Assembly: GCA_963920575.1 (NCBI GenBank)
Contig: OY986969.1
Coordinates: forward strand, 3,668,001-3,732,000
Length of the DNA: 64,000 nt
Direction: 5' to 3'
Source of the DNA: Narthecium ossifragum
Taxonomy: Eukaryota; Streptophyta; Magnoliopsida; Dioscoreales; Nartheciaceae
Under the pieces are notes generated by a model that was not told the DNA's origin, searched no databases, and saw only the letters and a program-made list of their open reading frames with translations. Both the position numbers and the translations under genes were made by a program. Every line of letters begins with the position of its first letter. Positions within the stretch are counted from its first letter, which is position 1. Shown piece by piece: positions 22,045 to 32,166 of this stretch.

Positions 22045-22395
22045 CTAGCTGGGACAGCCGTAATGGGGACTGCAGCCATGGCTCGGAGGGTTGCCGTTGC
22101 GTCCGGTACATGCGTATGAAGAGCCGCGGGGGCTGTTGCAGACAGCCCTGTTGGCGTAGTTCACTGCCTTGTAACCGATGTAGGTTTGCTGCAGGAACCT
22201 CCGGTGCGTCTCGGAGTCCATCAGCATCTCCAATTCTTCAGCTCGGCACACCGCTATCGTCCCGTTGCATGGCTTCTCCGACGCCGGCAGGTATGCTCCG
22301 GCGGCCGCCTCCGACGCTGGCAGGTGGATTGCAACAACATTGATGACTAGAAAGACGACAGCCATGTTCCAATACAAGCAATGTAGCTTCTCCAT
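22045..22395 (-). CDS. RALF-like peptide precursor (unit 3), best preserved
   Basis: The 116-residue precursor has a signal peptide (about 1-31), propeptide with CNGTIAVC, the RRFL site-1-protease motif (about 69-72), and a mature peptide starting near YIGY, the counterpart of the YISY receptor-contact motif. Four cysteines in RALF spacing (VC, AC, GC, GC) and NPPSHGC close it. Nothing is missing, so a secreted, receptor-binding peptide is likely. The single uninterrupted exon fits the family. It lies between the two duplicated blocks and keeps the consensus residues that unit 2 has lost. Confidence 0.93.
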   Translation of the reverse strand: MEKLHCLYWNMAVVFLVINVVAIHLPASEAAAGAYLPASEKPCNGTIAVCRAEELEMLMDSETHRRFLQQTYIGYKAVNYANRAVCNSPRGSSYACTGRNGNPPSHGCSPHYGCPS

Positions 22396-22490
22396 CCCTC
22401 TTATTTTCCTCTCTCTCTCTCTCTAATATCCTCTTTGCCCTCTTTTCCGGTATGAAAACTATGTTTGCAAGCTTTGTGAGGACTGAGGAG

Positions 22491-22498
22491 TATATAAG
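22491..22498 (-). promoter_or_regulatory. TATA box of RALF unit 3
   Basis: CTTATATACTCCTCAGTCC on the minus strand lies about 97 bases upstream of the ATG and matches the box at the other RALF units. Confidence 0.6.
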
Positions 22499-22892
22499 AT
22501 AATTATAAGATAAGACCTCAGTGGAGCTGTGGAGGGTGCCAATCAGTTGAGAGGTCGCAGATAGCTATGCACACATGTGAAGAAGAATTATGTCAGTATT
22601 CGGGAATGGGGCGATTCCAAATCCAATCGGTCGGGTCTGGATCCGCATCCGATAAAGTGTCTGGTGAGTGGTGACACGTGAACCACCACAAAGTTTGGAC
22701 ACAGGGCCTGGAAAAGTCGGATTTGGATTGGGTTATTGGGTATTAGAGCGCCATTTTCTTAGGCCCGTTAAAGGCGTCTCACTCGGTCACTCATCTTGGG
22801 CTCACTCGCGTAGCCGCATGGACAAAGCACCTTTACCCACTCACAATCTCGGTTGCTTGAGTGTTGAATATCAAACGGGCTTTTTTATTTAT
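22499..22892. promoter_or_regulatory. RALF upstream module (unit 3)
   Basis: About 22580-22830 carries GGTCGGGTCTGGATCCGCA and following sequence also found upstream of RALF units 1, 2, 4 and 5. No gene is seen. Confidence 0.55.
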
Positions 22893-23403
22893 GGTAAAAT
22901 ACCTTTTCTTTTACCCTCAATTGTACATAATGCGCAATCTAATATAATGTAAAATAAAAATATATCTTTTATACCCAAAGGTTTTGATAATATGTATTAG
23001 ATTGCGCATTATGCAAAATTAAGAATACCAAAATGTATTTTAACCTTTAATAGCCATTAGAGTTTGGAGGAAATGGGTTAAAGCCAGGTCAAGTGAGATC
23101 ACGTACGTGATGGGAGCTGGAGAGCATAACGAACGTCTGAGGTTTGGACCAAATCGAATGGTTTCAAAACCTTAGATCCTGTTTGGCGACGTCGTTAACA
23201 CACCCTCGTTAGCTCTCCACCCTTGTTACACGCCCCGGGTCCACCCCAAATATAAGCCTCCAAACGAGGCCTCATTGGCCTCCACCCCCGTTAGAAGCCG
23301 GCTGCCAAACAGGGCCTTAGGGTAGTAGGTGGTATGTTTTTATTTTACATGCTACTAGATTACGCATTATGTAAAATTGAGGGTACCAAAAGGTACTTTA
23401 CCC
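22893..23403. mobile_element. Mutator-like MITE with 10-base target duplication
   Basis: Inverted ends of about 65 bases (GGTAAAATACCTTTT... against GGTAAAGTACCTTTT...) are flanked by TTTTATTTAT on both sides (22883-22892 and 23404-23413). A second inverted pair near 22921-22945 and 22990-23020 (GCGCAATCTA/TAGATTGCGC) is internal. No transposase. A Tourist-like MITE is nested inside. Confidence 0.82.
23175..23316. mobile_element. Tourist-like MITE
   Basis: It is 142 bases with ends GATCCTGTTTGGC and GCCAAACAGGGCC, flanked by TTA on both sides (23172-23174 and 23317-23319), as in PIF/Harbinger MITEs. Confidence 0.85.
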
Positions 23404-23548
23404 TTTTATTTATTTATTTATTTATTTTCTAGCCTAGTCAAAATAATCTCACCTACAAATTGTTACAATTATTAGTGCGTAATAGCTAATTAGAACCGAA
23501 AAGAAAATAAAGATTAATGAACTTGATCCTCAACAATCAATACAAAGG
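23404..23548. other. Spacer before the gypsy element
   Basis: TTTA repeats then AT-rich sequence. No gene is seen. Confidence 0.5.
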
Positions 23549-23941
23549 TGATGCGGACATCAGATCCAGATCAATCCCAATTCCTTAGCAGATGAGTCCA
23601 ACCTGTTCATATTTTGATTGTTGCTCAGTCAGAGTTGTTTTTGAGTTAGTTTTGCTTATTTAGCATTGAGTCATTTTAATATTGTGATCGAGTTTAGGTG
23701 TTATTCGAGTTTGAGTCTATTTGTACTTAACTGGTTGAGTCGGTTCCCTTCTCCTATAAAAGGGAAACCCTAGGTTCTATTTGGGGATATTGATGATTAA
23801 TGATGAAAGCTGCTGATTGCTGCCTCCTTCTTGTCTTCTTCCTCCTCTTCTCCTAGCTTCTTCTCTCCCTCTCAAAGCTTCTTCTCTCTTTCTTAAAGCT
23901 TCACCTCTCTTCCTCCTCTTCTTCTGATGTGTCCTACATCA
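23549..23941 (+). repeat. 5' LTR of the gypsy-type element
   Basis: Starts TGATGCGGACATC and ends TCCTACATCA. TATAAAA at 23755-23761 is a plausible promoter. Confidence 0.95.
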
Positions 23942-23945
23942 ACTT

Positions 23946-23958
23946 TGGTATCAAAGCC
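23946..23958 (+). other. Primer binding site of the gypsy-type element
   Basis: TGGTATCAAAGCC lies four bases after the LTR and is one base from the standard plant tRNA-iMet site. Confidence 0.85.
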
Positions 23959-25632
23959 AGGTCGCCTATGTTTCTACTTGGTGATCGGTCCATCTCAATG
24001 AACCCCTGCTCCTGCATCAACCATCCTCCGGGTCTTCTTCACCATCCGCCCTTCCGTGAGTTTTTCTACTGTATTAGTATGTGAAAATAAAACTTGCCCT
24101 AGTTTCATCCCAAAAAACAAAAAAAAAACAAAAAAAAAGAAGAAAAAAAGAAAAGAAAAAAAAAACCGGAAGCTGCCCCTGTTCTCTTCTCCTTCCCTTT
24201 CTCTTTCTTTTCCCTGTTCTCCTTCTCCATCCCTTTTGCTCTGTTTTTGTTTCCCTTTCCCCTGTCTTCTCCGTCTCCGGCAGTGATCGGCACCACCACT
24301 ACCACCATCACGGTGATCTCCCCACGCACCGTCGGTCCGCCATCGCGGCCAGCAGCGACGTTCCTTGGCTCGGAGCCTGCGGATCGGCGCCAGATCTCCA
24401 CCCTCCCCAGCCGGATATACGCTTCCACCACCCTCCGACATCGCCTCCTTCGCCATCCAACACCTCCGACCATCATTACCATCACCGCTCGGTCCACCAA
24501 CGTCGTATACAAGTAGTGATTTCGGCCTCATCGACTGCAGATCCACCTTCTCCGCCTCGGAGTCGACGCTTCTCTTCCATTACCGCCGTCCAAGCTTTAT
24601 TCTCCATCCTTGCCGCCGGCATTCGTCGCCCTCCGCCTTCACATCCGGCCCGGATCGACACCAACAACTATCTTCTCCGGCGCCAATCTCTTCTGTGACA
24701 ACGTCCTTCGCCGGCTCCTTCGCCGAACACCGTCGCCCGCAGCCAGCACTCTCGCTCGCCGCGCATCTCTTCAAGCAACGGCGACTCCAGCCGCGCCGGT
24801 GTCCTCCGCCGTCCTCTCCGTCCGGCCAAAGTCGGGAGATATCACAATCCACTTTTCACAGGGTGGGATTGATTTTTTCCATCTAAGTGGATCCAATCGA
24901 ATCAAGCCAAATCTGATCCAATCGAATCAACCCAGGTCTGATCCGATCCCTCATCCAATCAGATTTTATCTGATTTGAGCCATTAAATCTGGTCGAACCA
25001 CATCCAATCAAAACAGACTGGACCAACTCAAGCTCAGTTCCAGATCAGAAACAACCCAGCCCAATCTGCAGGGTCTGATTCAGAACAGAACAGACACAAG
25101 CCCAGCAGAGATTCAGATCTGACAAAAGCTACCAGCCCAGAACAGAGTGGATTCAGGCCAAATTCAGGTTAACTTAGCCCATTCAGGACACCACGGATCC
25201 AATCCAAGTGAATTAAACGTCAGGCTAATTTCATTGCTTTTAGATCTATTCTGCTTATTTAAAGTTACATCCATTACTCTGAGTGTGGGCTACCTACCCT
25301 TTGAAGTACCTACTCTTTGAAAGCGTTGATCCAAAACCCAAAGCAAAGCAAGGTCTAAACACCTTAGTTCTACACCTACCTCATATATACTTGTGTGACA
25401 TTTTTGAACTCCTAATACTATTGGCTTGCAACAATTACATAGCTTTCAATTTGAGTTCTTCTGCCAAGATAATCTTCCCCTTATATTCAATTTTATTTGC
25501 TGAAATTATTTTTGGTGATCTCTGGTATCATTTTCATGCATATTTGATCTTATTAGGAGTTTGATGTCATAGCATTATAGGCTCATTTCATCACGTGCAT
25601 TTCATTGCATACACATTCATAGCTATTGTGCC
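23959..25632 (+). other. Long leader of the gypsy-type element
   Basis: Polypurine and GC-rich stretches (24110-24900) give low-complexity frames on both strands. I see no domain and treat it as untranslated leader, possibly with captured sequence. Confidence 0.6.
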
Positions 25633-27627
25633 ATGCCTTCTCCAAAATCCCAACTAGATGTGAACCCAACCATGGAAACTTTAATGAAGGCTCTCCGAGA
25701 GATGCAAACAAGTGTCCAAGACTTGACTCAAAAGGGTGATCAAATCAACACTAGGTTAGGTCGAGTTGCAAATGGACATAGCAAGCGTGATGGTTGTGTC
25801 TTCCATGCTAACTTAAGATGTCAAGAATATGCTCATGGGCAAAATTTTCAAAATGACTCTGTCCCAATCCGCCCTTACATCTTCCAACACCGTAAGCCTA
25901 GGCAATGTTGTGATTTTAATGAGCAGGTGAGGTTAGGTTTCCCAATCGAGGCCCCTATCTTTGATGGTTGTCGTGACCCTAGAAGTTTTAGTGATTGGCT
26001 GCATGAAATGGAGCATTTCTTTGAGTGGGTCAACATGTCTGATGATCGAAAGGTTAGGTTTGTTCAAATGAAGCTTGTTGGGCAAGCAAAGGTCTTTTGG
26101 CACAACACTGAATTGCTCGCGCGTAGGAGACACCAGCCACCCATAGTTCACTGGGATGAAATGAAAGCCAAGTTTAAAGAAAATTACCTTCCTGCAAATT
26201 ATCAGGATGAATTGATAGATCAATGGAACAATATTAGGCAAGGTAACCGCCCAGTAGCATATTATATCGCACAGTTTGAGGACTTAATGTTGCGATGTGA
26301 TATCATTGAAAATGAGAGGATCTCTCTAAATAGGTTTCGACTTGGTCTCAAGGATGAGCTAAAAAGGGAACTTATTGGTCGAGGTGTCACCACCCTAAAT
26401 CATGCTTACATCATTGTTAAACAATTTGAACGCATGTCTAGGACCACTTTCACAAGACATTCTCAACCTTTAGGAACTAGACTACCTGGGAGTGCCACTT
26501 CAACTAAAACCCCTCCCACCGCTGGCCCAAGCCAAAAGGACAAAACATTATTAGAGTCACCCTCTAAGCAAGGTTCTAGGATTCAATGTTACAAATGCCA
26601 TAGCTTTGGTCATGTCGCAACCAATGACCTGAAAATCATCGAGGAACTAGTTTACGAGCCCAATCTCGATGACATTAATGACATCGATGATGAGTCTGAG
26701 ACAGATTCTAACATCGGAAGATATAGTAGGCCATCCCCACAAACCGAATCCAATAACTCTATGAATGTCTTTAGTTGTGACCTTTCACAACCCTTAGAAC
26801 TTACTATGAATAAAGTAAATGATCTGTTCAAGTATGAGAGTCTTCAAATCATCAGCCCACATCAGTTTGATAATATCGTGTTAAAAGAGATATACAGTCT
26901 TCCAAAACCCTTCACATTGCTTAACCTTTCAAAAGCTATCTTGTTCGATTGGCACGTTTGTTTCATGACCTATTTTTGGAGAACCATGTGGCATCACATA
27001 AACACAAATTGTAAGTATTCTACTACCGATATAAACAACCAAATGGCAGTTGTGAATATAAATCTTGGTAACTTTCTAATATTTCTTATGGGTGACAGTT
27101 CACATATTTGGGATTCTATGCTTCTCCTGCATCAGTTTGCATGTTGCATCATAATTAGCAGGTTTATCGGGATGTGTCTATCAGAAGTCATGCATGGTTA
27201 CAATATTAGAAAACATCTCGATCTCATACCTAGGAATTTCTCTATTCATGCATGTACACATTACATTCATAATTTGCATTCAGAGATTAGTAAGGATACT
27301 CACACAAATCACCTTGAATATGAGTTGCAGAATATTTCTCATGGGCATTTGAATGAATTTCAAATTGGGAACTATGTGATGAGATTTTCTCTCAAATTGC
27401 AGGATTATAGTATTCGGCCATCTAAAGTGTTGCATGATACTAGAATATATTCCTTCGATTTCTTCATTTTGCCATACTACAATCTAAGCCCTACAAAAGC
27501 TTTAACATGTCTCCTTGATCTCATCGTTTATCGAGTCTCATCCTTCACCTTTGACGATCCCTTTATTGAGCCACCACTTGAGCATGTGCCTCATCCTACA
27601 TCCTTACCTCTTCCACCCACAAAATAA
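25633..27627 (+). CDS. Gag fused to a degenerate integrase remnant (664 aa)
   Basis: Residues about 100-270 are a Ty3/gypsy Gag (FDGCRDPRSFSDWLHEMEHF, QAKVFWHN, LRCDI). Near residue 322 a zinc knuckle CX2CX4HX4 ends in Asp instead of Cys. After an acidic linker, residues about 420-590 align by eye with the end of a gypsy integrase (YFWRTMWHHI, YSTTD, MHGYNIRKHLDLIP, NEFQIGNYVM). The position of the catalytic Glu, in the usual QTE motif, is Ala, and the surrounding core is strongly diverged. Protease, reverse transcriptase and RNase H are absent between the two parts. The frame has no stop over 664 codons, unlike the broken elements nearby. It may still supply Gag; integrase activity is very unlikely. 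Confidence 0.85.
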   Translation: MPSPKSQLDVNPTMETLMKALREMQTSVQDLTQKGDQINTRLGRVANGHSKRDGCVFHANLRCQEYAHGQNFQNDSVPIRPYIFQHRKPRQCCDFNEQVRLGFPIEAPIFDGCRDPRSFSDWLHEMEHFFEWVNMSDDRKVRFVQMKLVGQAKVFWHNTELLARRRHQPPIVHWDEMKAKFKENYLPANYQDELIDQWNNIRQGNRPVAYYIAQFEDLMLRCDIIENERISLNRFRLGLKDELKRELIGRGVTTLNHAYIIVKQFERMSRTTFTRHSQPLGTRLPGSATSTKTPPTAGPSQKDKTLLESPSKQGSRIQCYKCHSFGHVATNDLKIIEELVYEPNLDDINDIDDESETDSNIGRYSRPSPQTESNNSMNVFSCDLSQPLELTMNKVNDLFKYESLQIISPHQFDNIVLKEIYSLPKPFTLLNLSKAILFDWHVCFMTYFWRTMWHHINTNCKYSTTDINNQMAVVNINLGNFLIFLMGDSSHIWDSMLLLHQFACCIIISRFIGMCLSEVMHGYNIRKHLDLIPRNFSIHACTHYIHNLHSEISKDTHTNHLEYELQNISHGHLNEFQIGNYVMRFSLKLQDYSIRPSKVLHDTRIYSFDFFILPYYNLSPTKALTCLLDLIVYRVSSFTFDDPFIEPPLEHVPHPTSLPLPPTK

Positions 27628-27805
27628 GAGTATTTTGATGCAATTTTGAATAATTGGATAGTTTCTATTAGTGGTGAGTATAGTAAGATCTTTGGTTTCT
27701 TGGAGCGGACTCAGTTCTTACAGGTCGACTCGGACTTCTAGAGCACTATCAGACCCATGTTACATCATACTCGACGGAGTCGAGTTCTTTTCACCCCAGG
27801 GGAGT
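27628..27805 (+). other. 3' internal region and short purine tract
   Basis: A short noncoding stretch ending AGGGGAGT before the 3' LTR, the place of the plus-strand primer. Confidence 0.6.
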
Positions 27806-28198
27806 TGATACGGACATCAGATCCAGATCAATCCCAATTCCTTAGCAGATGAGTCCAACATGTTCATATTTTGATTGTTGCTCAGTCAGAGTTGTTTTTG
27901 AGTTAGTTTTGCTTATTTAGCGTTGAGTCATTATAATATTGTGATCGAGTTTAGGTGTTATTCGAGTTTGAGTCTATTTGTACTTAACTGGTTGAGTCGG
28001 TTCCCTTCTCCTATAAAAGGAAAACCCTAGCTTCTATTTGGGGATATTGAGGATTAATGATGAAAGCTGCTGATTGCTGCCTCCTTCTTGTCTTCTTTCT
28101 CCTCTTCTCTTAGCTTCCTCTCTCCCTCTCAAAGCTTCTTCTCTCTTTCTTAAAGCTTCACCTCTCTTCCTCCTCTTCTTCTGATGTGTCCTACATCA
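27806..28198 (+). repeat. 3' LTR of the gypsy-type element
   Basis: It is 393 bases, ten substitutions from the 5' LTR, and followed by AAAGG. Confidence 0.95.
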
Positions 28199-28203
28199 AA
28201 AGG

Positions 28204-28590
28204 TCTGCAAGATGAGCTCCACCTAAGATCGCTTGGTTCCTAACGGGCTTGAGCCCAAGAAAGCCTTTGTGCTTCTTAATGACATGTTTTGTGACCTTAC
28301 TTCCTAGGCGAGCCGAGCTCTTGCTGATCATCCACATAAATTTCTAGCCGAACTTGAGCTGCACTCGGCTCGCTCGTGTTCAAAAGCCCTACCTGCATCA
28401 AGTGATATTAATGACAGGTTAGACACTTGTGATGTATCATAATCGACAATAAGCAAATTCTCTTATATGTATAGTCCCATGTTTGATCATGTGATCGATC
28501 ATATGATCAGCACGATGCAATGCGCTAAAACATCCCTTATATACGAGGAGGGAGCTGTTTGGGTCATACCATTGCGGCATTGCCTAGCTG
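28204..28590. other. Spacer 3' of RALF unit 4
   Basis: No gene is seen. Block B similarity to block A cannot be tested here because block A starts at the window edge. Confidence 0.5.
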
Positions 28591-28850
28591 GGACATCCGT
28601 AATAGGGACTGCAGCCACGGCCCGCCCTGTTGCCGTTGGATTTGGTACAGCATGTGTATGAAAAGCCGCGGCCGCAGCTGCAGACGGGCTTGTTGGCGTT
28701 GTTCAGTGCATGGGTTGTAACCGATGACGTTGGAGGTTTGCTGCAGGAACCTCCGGTGCGCCTCGGAGTCCATCAGCATCTCCACTTCTTTAGCTCGGCA
28801 CCCTGCTATCGTCCCGATGCATGGCTCCTCCGACGCCTGCAGGTTATAGG
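28591..28850 (-). pseudogene. RALF pseudogene, C-terminal piece (unit 4), frameshifted
   Basis: This is the duplicate of the piece at 1-142 and shows what follows it. After RRFLQQ and VIGYN a one-base shift near 28707 changes frame. The next frame still reads PVCSCGRGFSYTC and later GRGCSPYYGCPS, the expected cysteine-rich end, with one extra cysteine in the first group. The signal-peptide half is 6 kb away at 34793-34883. Split, frameshifted and without a start codon, it cannot make a RALF. Confidence 0.88.
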
Positions 28851-29678
28851 AGTCGACGATCATATCTAGTGGTCGAGTCCTAATCCGAAGCATCAATAGG
28901 AGGTCAAGTTAGAGTCTGATTAGGATCGAGGTCGTGTTTACTTTTAATGTTTGGAGTCAGTTAGGAGTTTAAGATTGATTTTATACTATTAGCCCCGGTT
29001 TGGTTCGAGTCATGGGAATAGATTTAATGGGGGTTAGGAGTAAAAAAGTGGAGATAAGAAATATGGATAAACTTAACTCACTTTTAGCGTTTGGCTCAGA
29101 AACAGGGGTACACTAGTGGGTTAAGTTTGGGATAAGTATAAGAATTGTAAAGTGTATAAAATATATAGTATTATAATAGTGGGAAAGCCAATGGGTTAAG
29201 ATTATAATATTTGAATTAACTATTAAATTAATTCAAATTTATCTTCGTAAAGTGTATAAAATATATAATATTATAATAGTGGGTTAAAATTATAATATTT
29301 AAATTAATTATTAAGTTAATTCAAATGTTTGTATGTAAAGTGTATAAAATATATAATATACAACTCTTCAATGGCTCTATTTTTTAGTCAACGCACGCTG
29401 ACAGTCGACTTCAGTACCACTCCCACAACCAATTTTGGTTGCAATCAATCCTTAAAACACTGACTAACCCATCTTTCTCTACTTCACTATTAAGTTTTAA
29501 GTTTTTTGTATTTGTATGTTGAACCATATAAAATTTATACTGTTATATTATTACATAAAATAGAGTAAAAATATATTATAATAAAATATAATATTACCAC
29601 CCCACCAGTCATGTTCGACGTCTTCACCGACGAATCCCTCTCCTATCAACGCCCGCTTATTTTGCCATCTCCGACAGA

Positions 29679-29813
29679 CGCCCGCTCCTCCGCAATCGTT
29701 GGCAACGATGCCCGTCCATCCTCCATCGGGTCGTATGGTTTGGCAGTGTTGAGGTTGTTCTTTCCCGCGCTGTGACCGCCAGCGACGTACACATGGCCTC
29801 CACCTACGGCGGA
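29679..29813 (-). pseudogene. Captured kelch-repeat fragment (copy B)
   Basis: It reads SAVGGGHVYVAGGHSAGKN and TAKPYDP on the minus strand. Same fragment as 965-1099 with several residue changes. No start, stop or F-box. Confidence 0.58.
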
Positions 29814-30553
29814 CGCGAAGAAGAATCGTATCATTACATGGCATAGCATGATCATACACATCAATGCATCCCCATGCGGACACACTTATATTAATATAAT
29901 AATATCTTAATATTTATTATTAAAATAATATAAAAAATAATTTTTGCATGATGTAGACCAATCATGATATGACATGTGGCATGTGGACCCACTTATATGA
30001 ATATTTTATTATAATAACATATGAATAATATTATTTAATACACTACGCATATAAAAAAAATATTATGCGTACGCAAAAGTTTTTATACGATCATAAAAAC
30101 GCATACAAAAATGTTTATGGGCTCACAAAAATATTTGCACGTAGAAAAACAAACATGCACAAAAAATGTTACTAAGCACATAAACATTTTTATACCATCA
30201 TAAAAATATTTGCAATTATTTTTAAAAGCGTATAAAAAAGTCTAAGCGCGTAAAAACAATTTCCTATGCGTAGTGTATTATATAATATCAATAACATATT
30301 ATTATAATAAAATTTTAATATATGTGGGTCCTACATGCCACGTGTTATACCATGATTGGTCCACATCATGTAAAAAATATATTATTTTATCATTTTTTTA
30401 TATATTGGCATCATCAAAATAATATTAGAATAGATGTGATGGGTGTAAATGAGAGACGGAAGTTTAACCCCATTCTTAAGTTTGGCAACGGGGGTAAGAA
30501 ACAGTGTTAAGCGGGATAACCCCCTTAACCCAATTGTTATCCCCAAACGCTAT

Positions 30554-32166
30554 GGCTGCGTTTGGTTGCAGGATAGACTATCCCGGGATTAGAGGGGATA
30601 GGGATTAGTAACCCGGGATAAGTTGTGAGATAAAATTTATCCCACCTTGGTGTTTGGTTGAAAAAGCGGGGATAAGGATATAATGATTACTTGGGATTGG
30701 TGAGGTGGAAAGTAATAAATGAATAATATTGGATGAAAAAGGTGGAATAGGAATAGGGATTGGTGAGGTGGAAAGTAAATTAATAATATTGGTACTTTAA
30801 TTAATAATATGATAATGCATAAATATTCACCCTGGCTTTAATAAATTACTTAATAATATGATAATACATATTATATTAATTAAAATATAATATTACCACC
30901 CCACTCGTCTTTTTCGACGCCTCCTCCTGCTAATCCCTCTCATATCAACACCCAATTATTTGTCACCCCACCGTGGCCTTTGACGACGAACACGTGACCT
31001 CCACTTACATTAATATAATATGTTTTATTTTTATTATAAATATAATAATTAATTTATACACATCAATGAGCTACCTTTTCTATTATTAATTCATCTTATT
31101 AATTTAATTTATATTAATTTATATCATTAATTTATACACATCAATGAGCTACCTTTTATATTATTAATTTATACACATCAATGAGCTACCTTTTATATTA
31201 TTAATTTATACATATCAATGAGCTACCTTTTCTATTATTAATTTAATTTATATTAATTTATATCATTAATTTATATACATCAATGAGCTATCTTTTCTAT
31301 TATTAATTTATCTTATTAATTTAATTTATATTAATTTATATCATTAATTTATACACATCAATGAGCTACCTTTTATATTATTAATTTATACACATCAATG
31401 AGCTACCTTTTCTATTATTAATTTAATTTATATTAATTTATATCATTAATTTATATACATCAATGAGCTACCTTTTCTATTATTAATTTATCTTATTAAT
31501 TTAATTTATATTAATTTATATCATTAATTTATACACATCAATGAGCTACCTTTTCTATTATTAATTTATATTATTAATTTAATTTATATTAATTTATATC
31601 ATTAATTTATATACATCAATGAGCTACCTTTTCTATTATTAATTTATATTATATTAATTTATACACATCAATGAACTTACTTTTCTATTATTAATTTATA
31701 TTATTAATTTAATTTTGGATTGGTGAGGTGTAAAGTAAATTAATAATATTAGATGAAAAAGGTAGGATAAGAATAGGAATTGATGAGGTGGAAAGTAGAT
31801 GGGGTAGGTGGCAAGGGGGTTTTTGCAAAAAACCCCCTCTAATCCTGGGATTAGGAATCCCAGGATAAATCTTATCTCGAGTGGGGATAAAGCCCTGTTT
31901 GGGTGTACCAAACAGGGTTAGAGGGGTTGGCTGTTTGGTATGGGAATAAGAAAAGTGGGAATAAGGGATTTTGAGGTTAGGAAAAGTGGGAATAAAGTAG
32001 TAATGATTACTTTGAATAAGAAAAAGTAGAGTGGTGGTGGTAGGTGGAATGGGAATAAATGGATAATGATTACCTGGAATAAGAAAAGATGTTTGGGGAT
32101 AAGTATGGGAATAAGGGGGTTATTCCCACCTTATTCCCACACCAAACAGGGTTATTCCCACACCAA
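30554..32166. mobile_element. Nested MITE cluster in the foldback loop
   Basis: It begins GGCTGCGTTTGGTTGC, the end seen in the Tourist-like MITE at 57300. Mirror-related ATCCCGGGATTAG and CTAATCCTGGGATTAG segments occur at both sides. From about 31890 a second unit with CTGTTTGGTATGGGAATAA and its inverse near 32120-32160 follows. Absent from block A. Exact borders are unclear because about 20 bases of the site were lost. Confidence 0.6.
31036..31715. repeat. AT-rich satellite, 11 copies of a CAATGAGCTACC unit
   Basis: Eleven copies of CATCAATGAGCTACCTTTT (the last diverged) alternate with TTATTAATTTA-type filler. A longer block repeats about every 200 bases (31080-31300 and 31310-31500), so there is higher-order structure. 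Absent from block A. Confidence 0.9.

Larger units (their letters stand above)
23549..28198 (+). mobile_element. Non-autonomous Ty3/gypsy-type LTR element with gag-integrase remnant ORF
   Basis: Two 393-base LTRs (TG...CA) differ at 10 positions. The target duplication is AAAGG (23544-23548 and 28199-28203). A primer site TGGTATCAAAGCC (23946-23958) resembles the tRNA-Met type. A 1.7-kb leader leads to one 664-codon frame. Protease, reverse transcriptase, RNase H and most of integrase are missing, so it must borrow them. The intact LTRs and target duplication show that it moved as a unit. Confidence 0.93.

Noticed and set aside
24000..24978. Open frames in the gypsy leader
   Set aside because: GC-rich, multi-frame openness and homopurine runs; the real frame starts at 25633.
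28564..28896. A 110-residue frame over RALF unit 4
   Set aside because: Its C-terminal half is a frameshifted reading of the cysteine-rich region, so it is a pseudogene, not a new protein.
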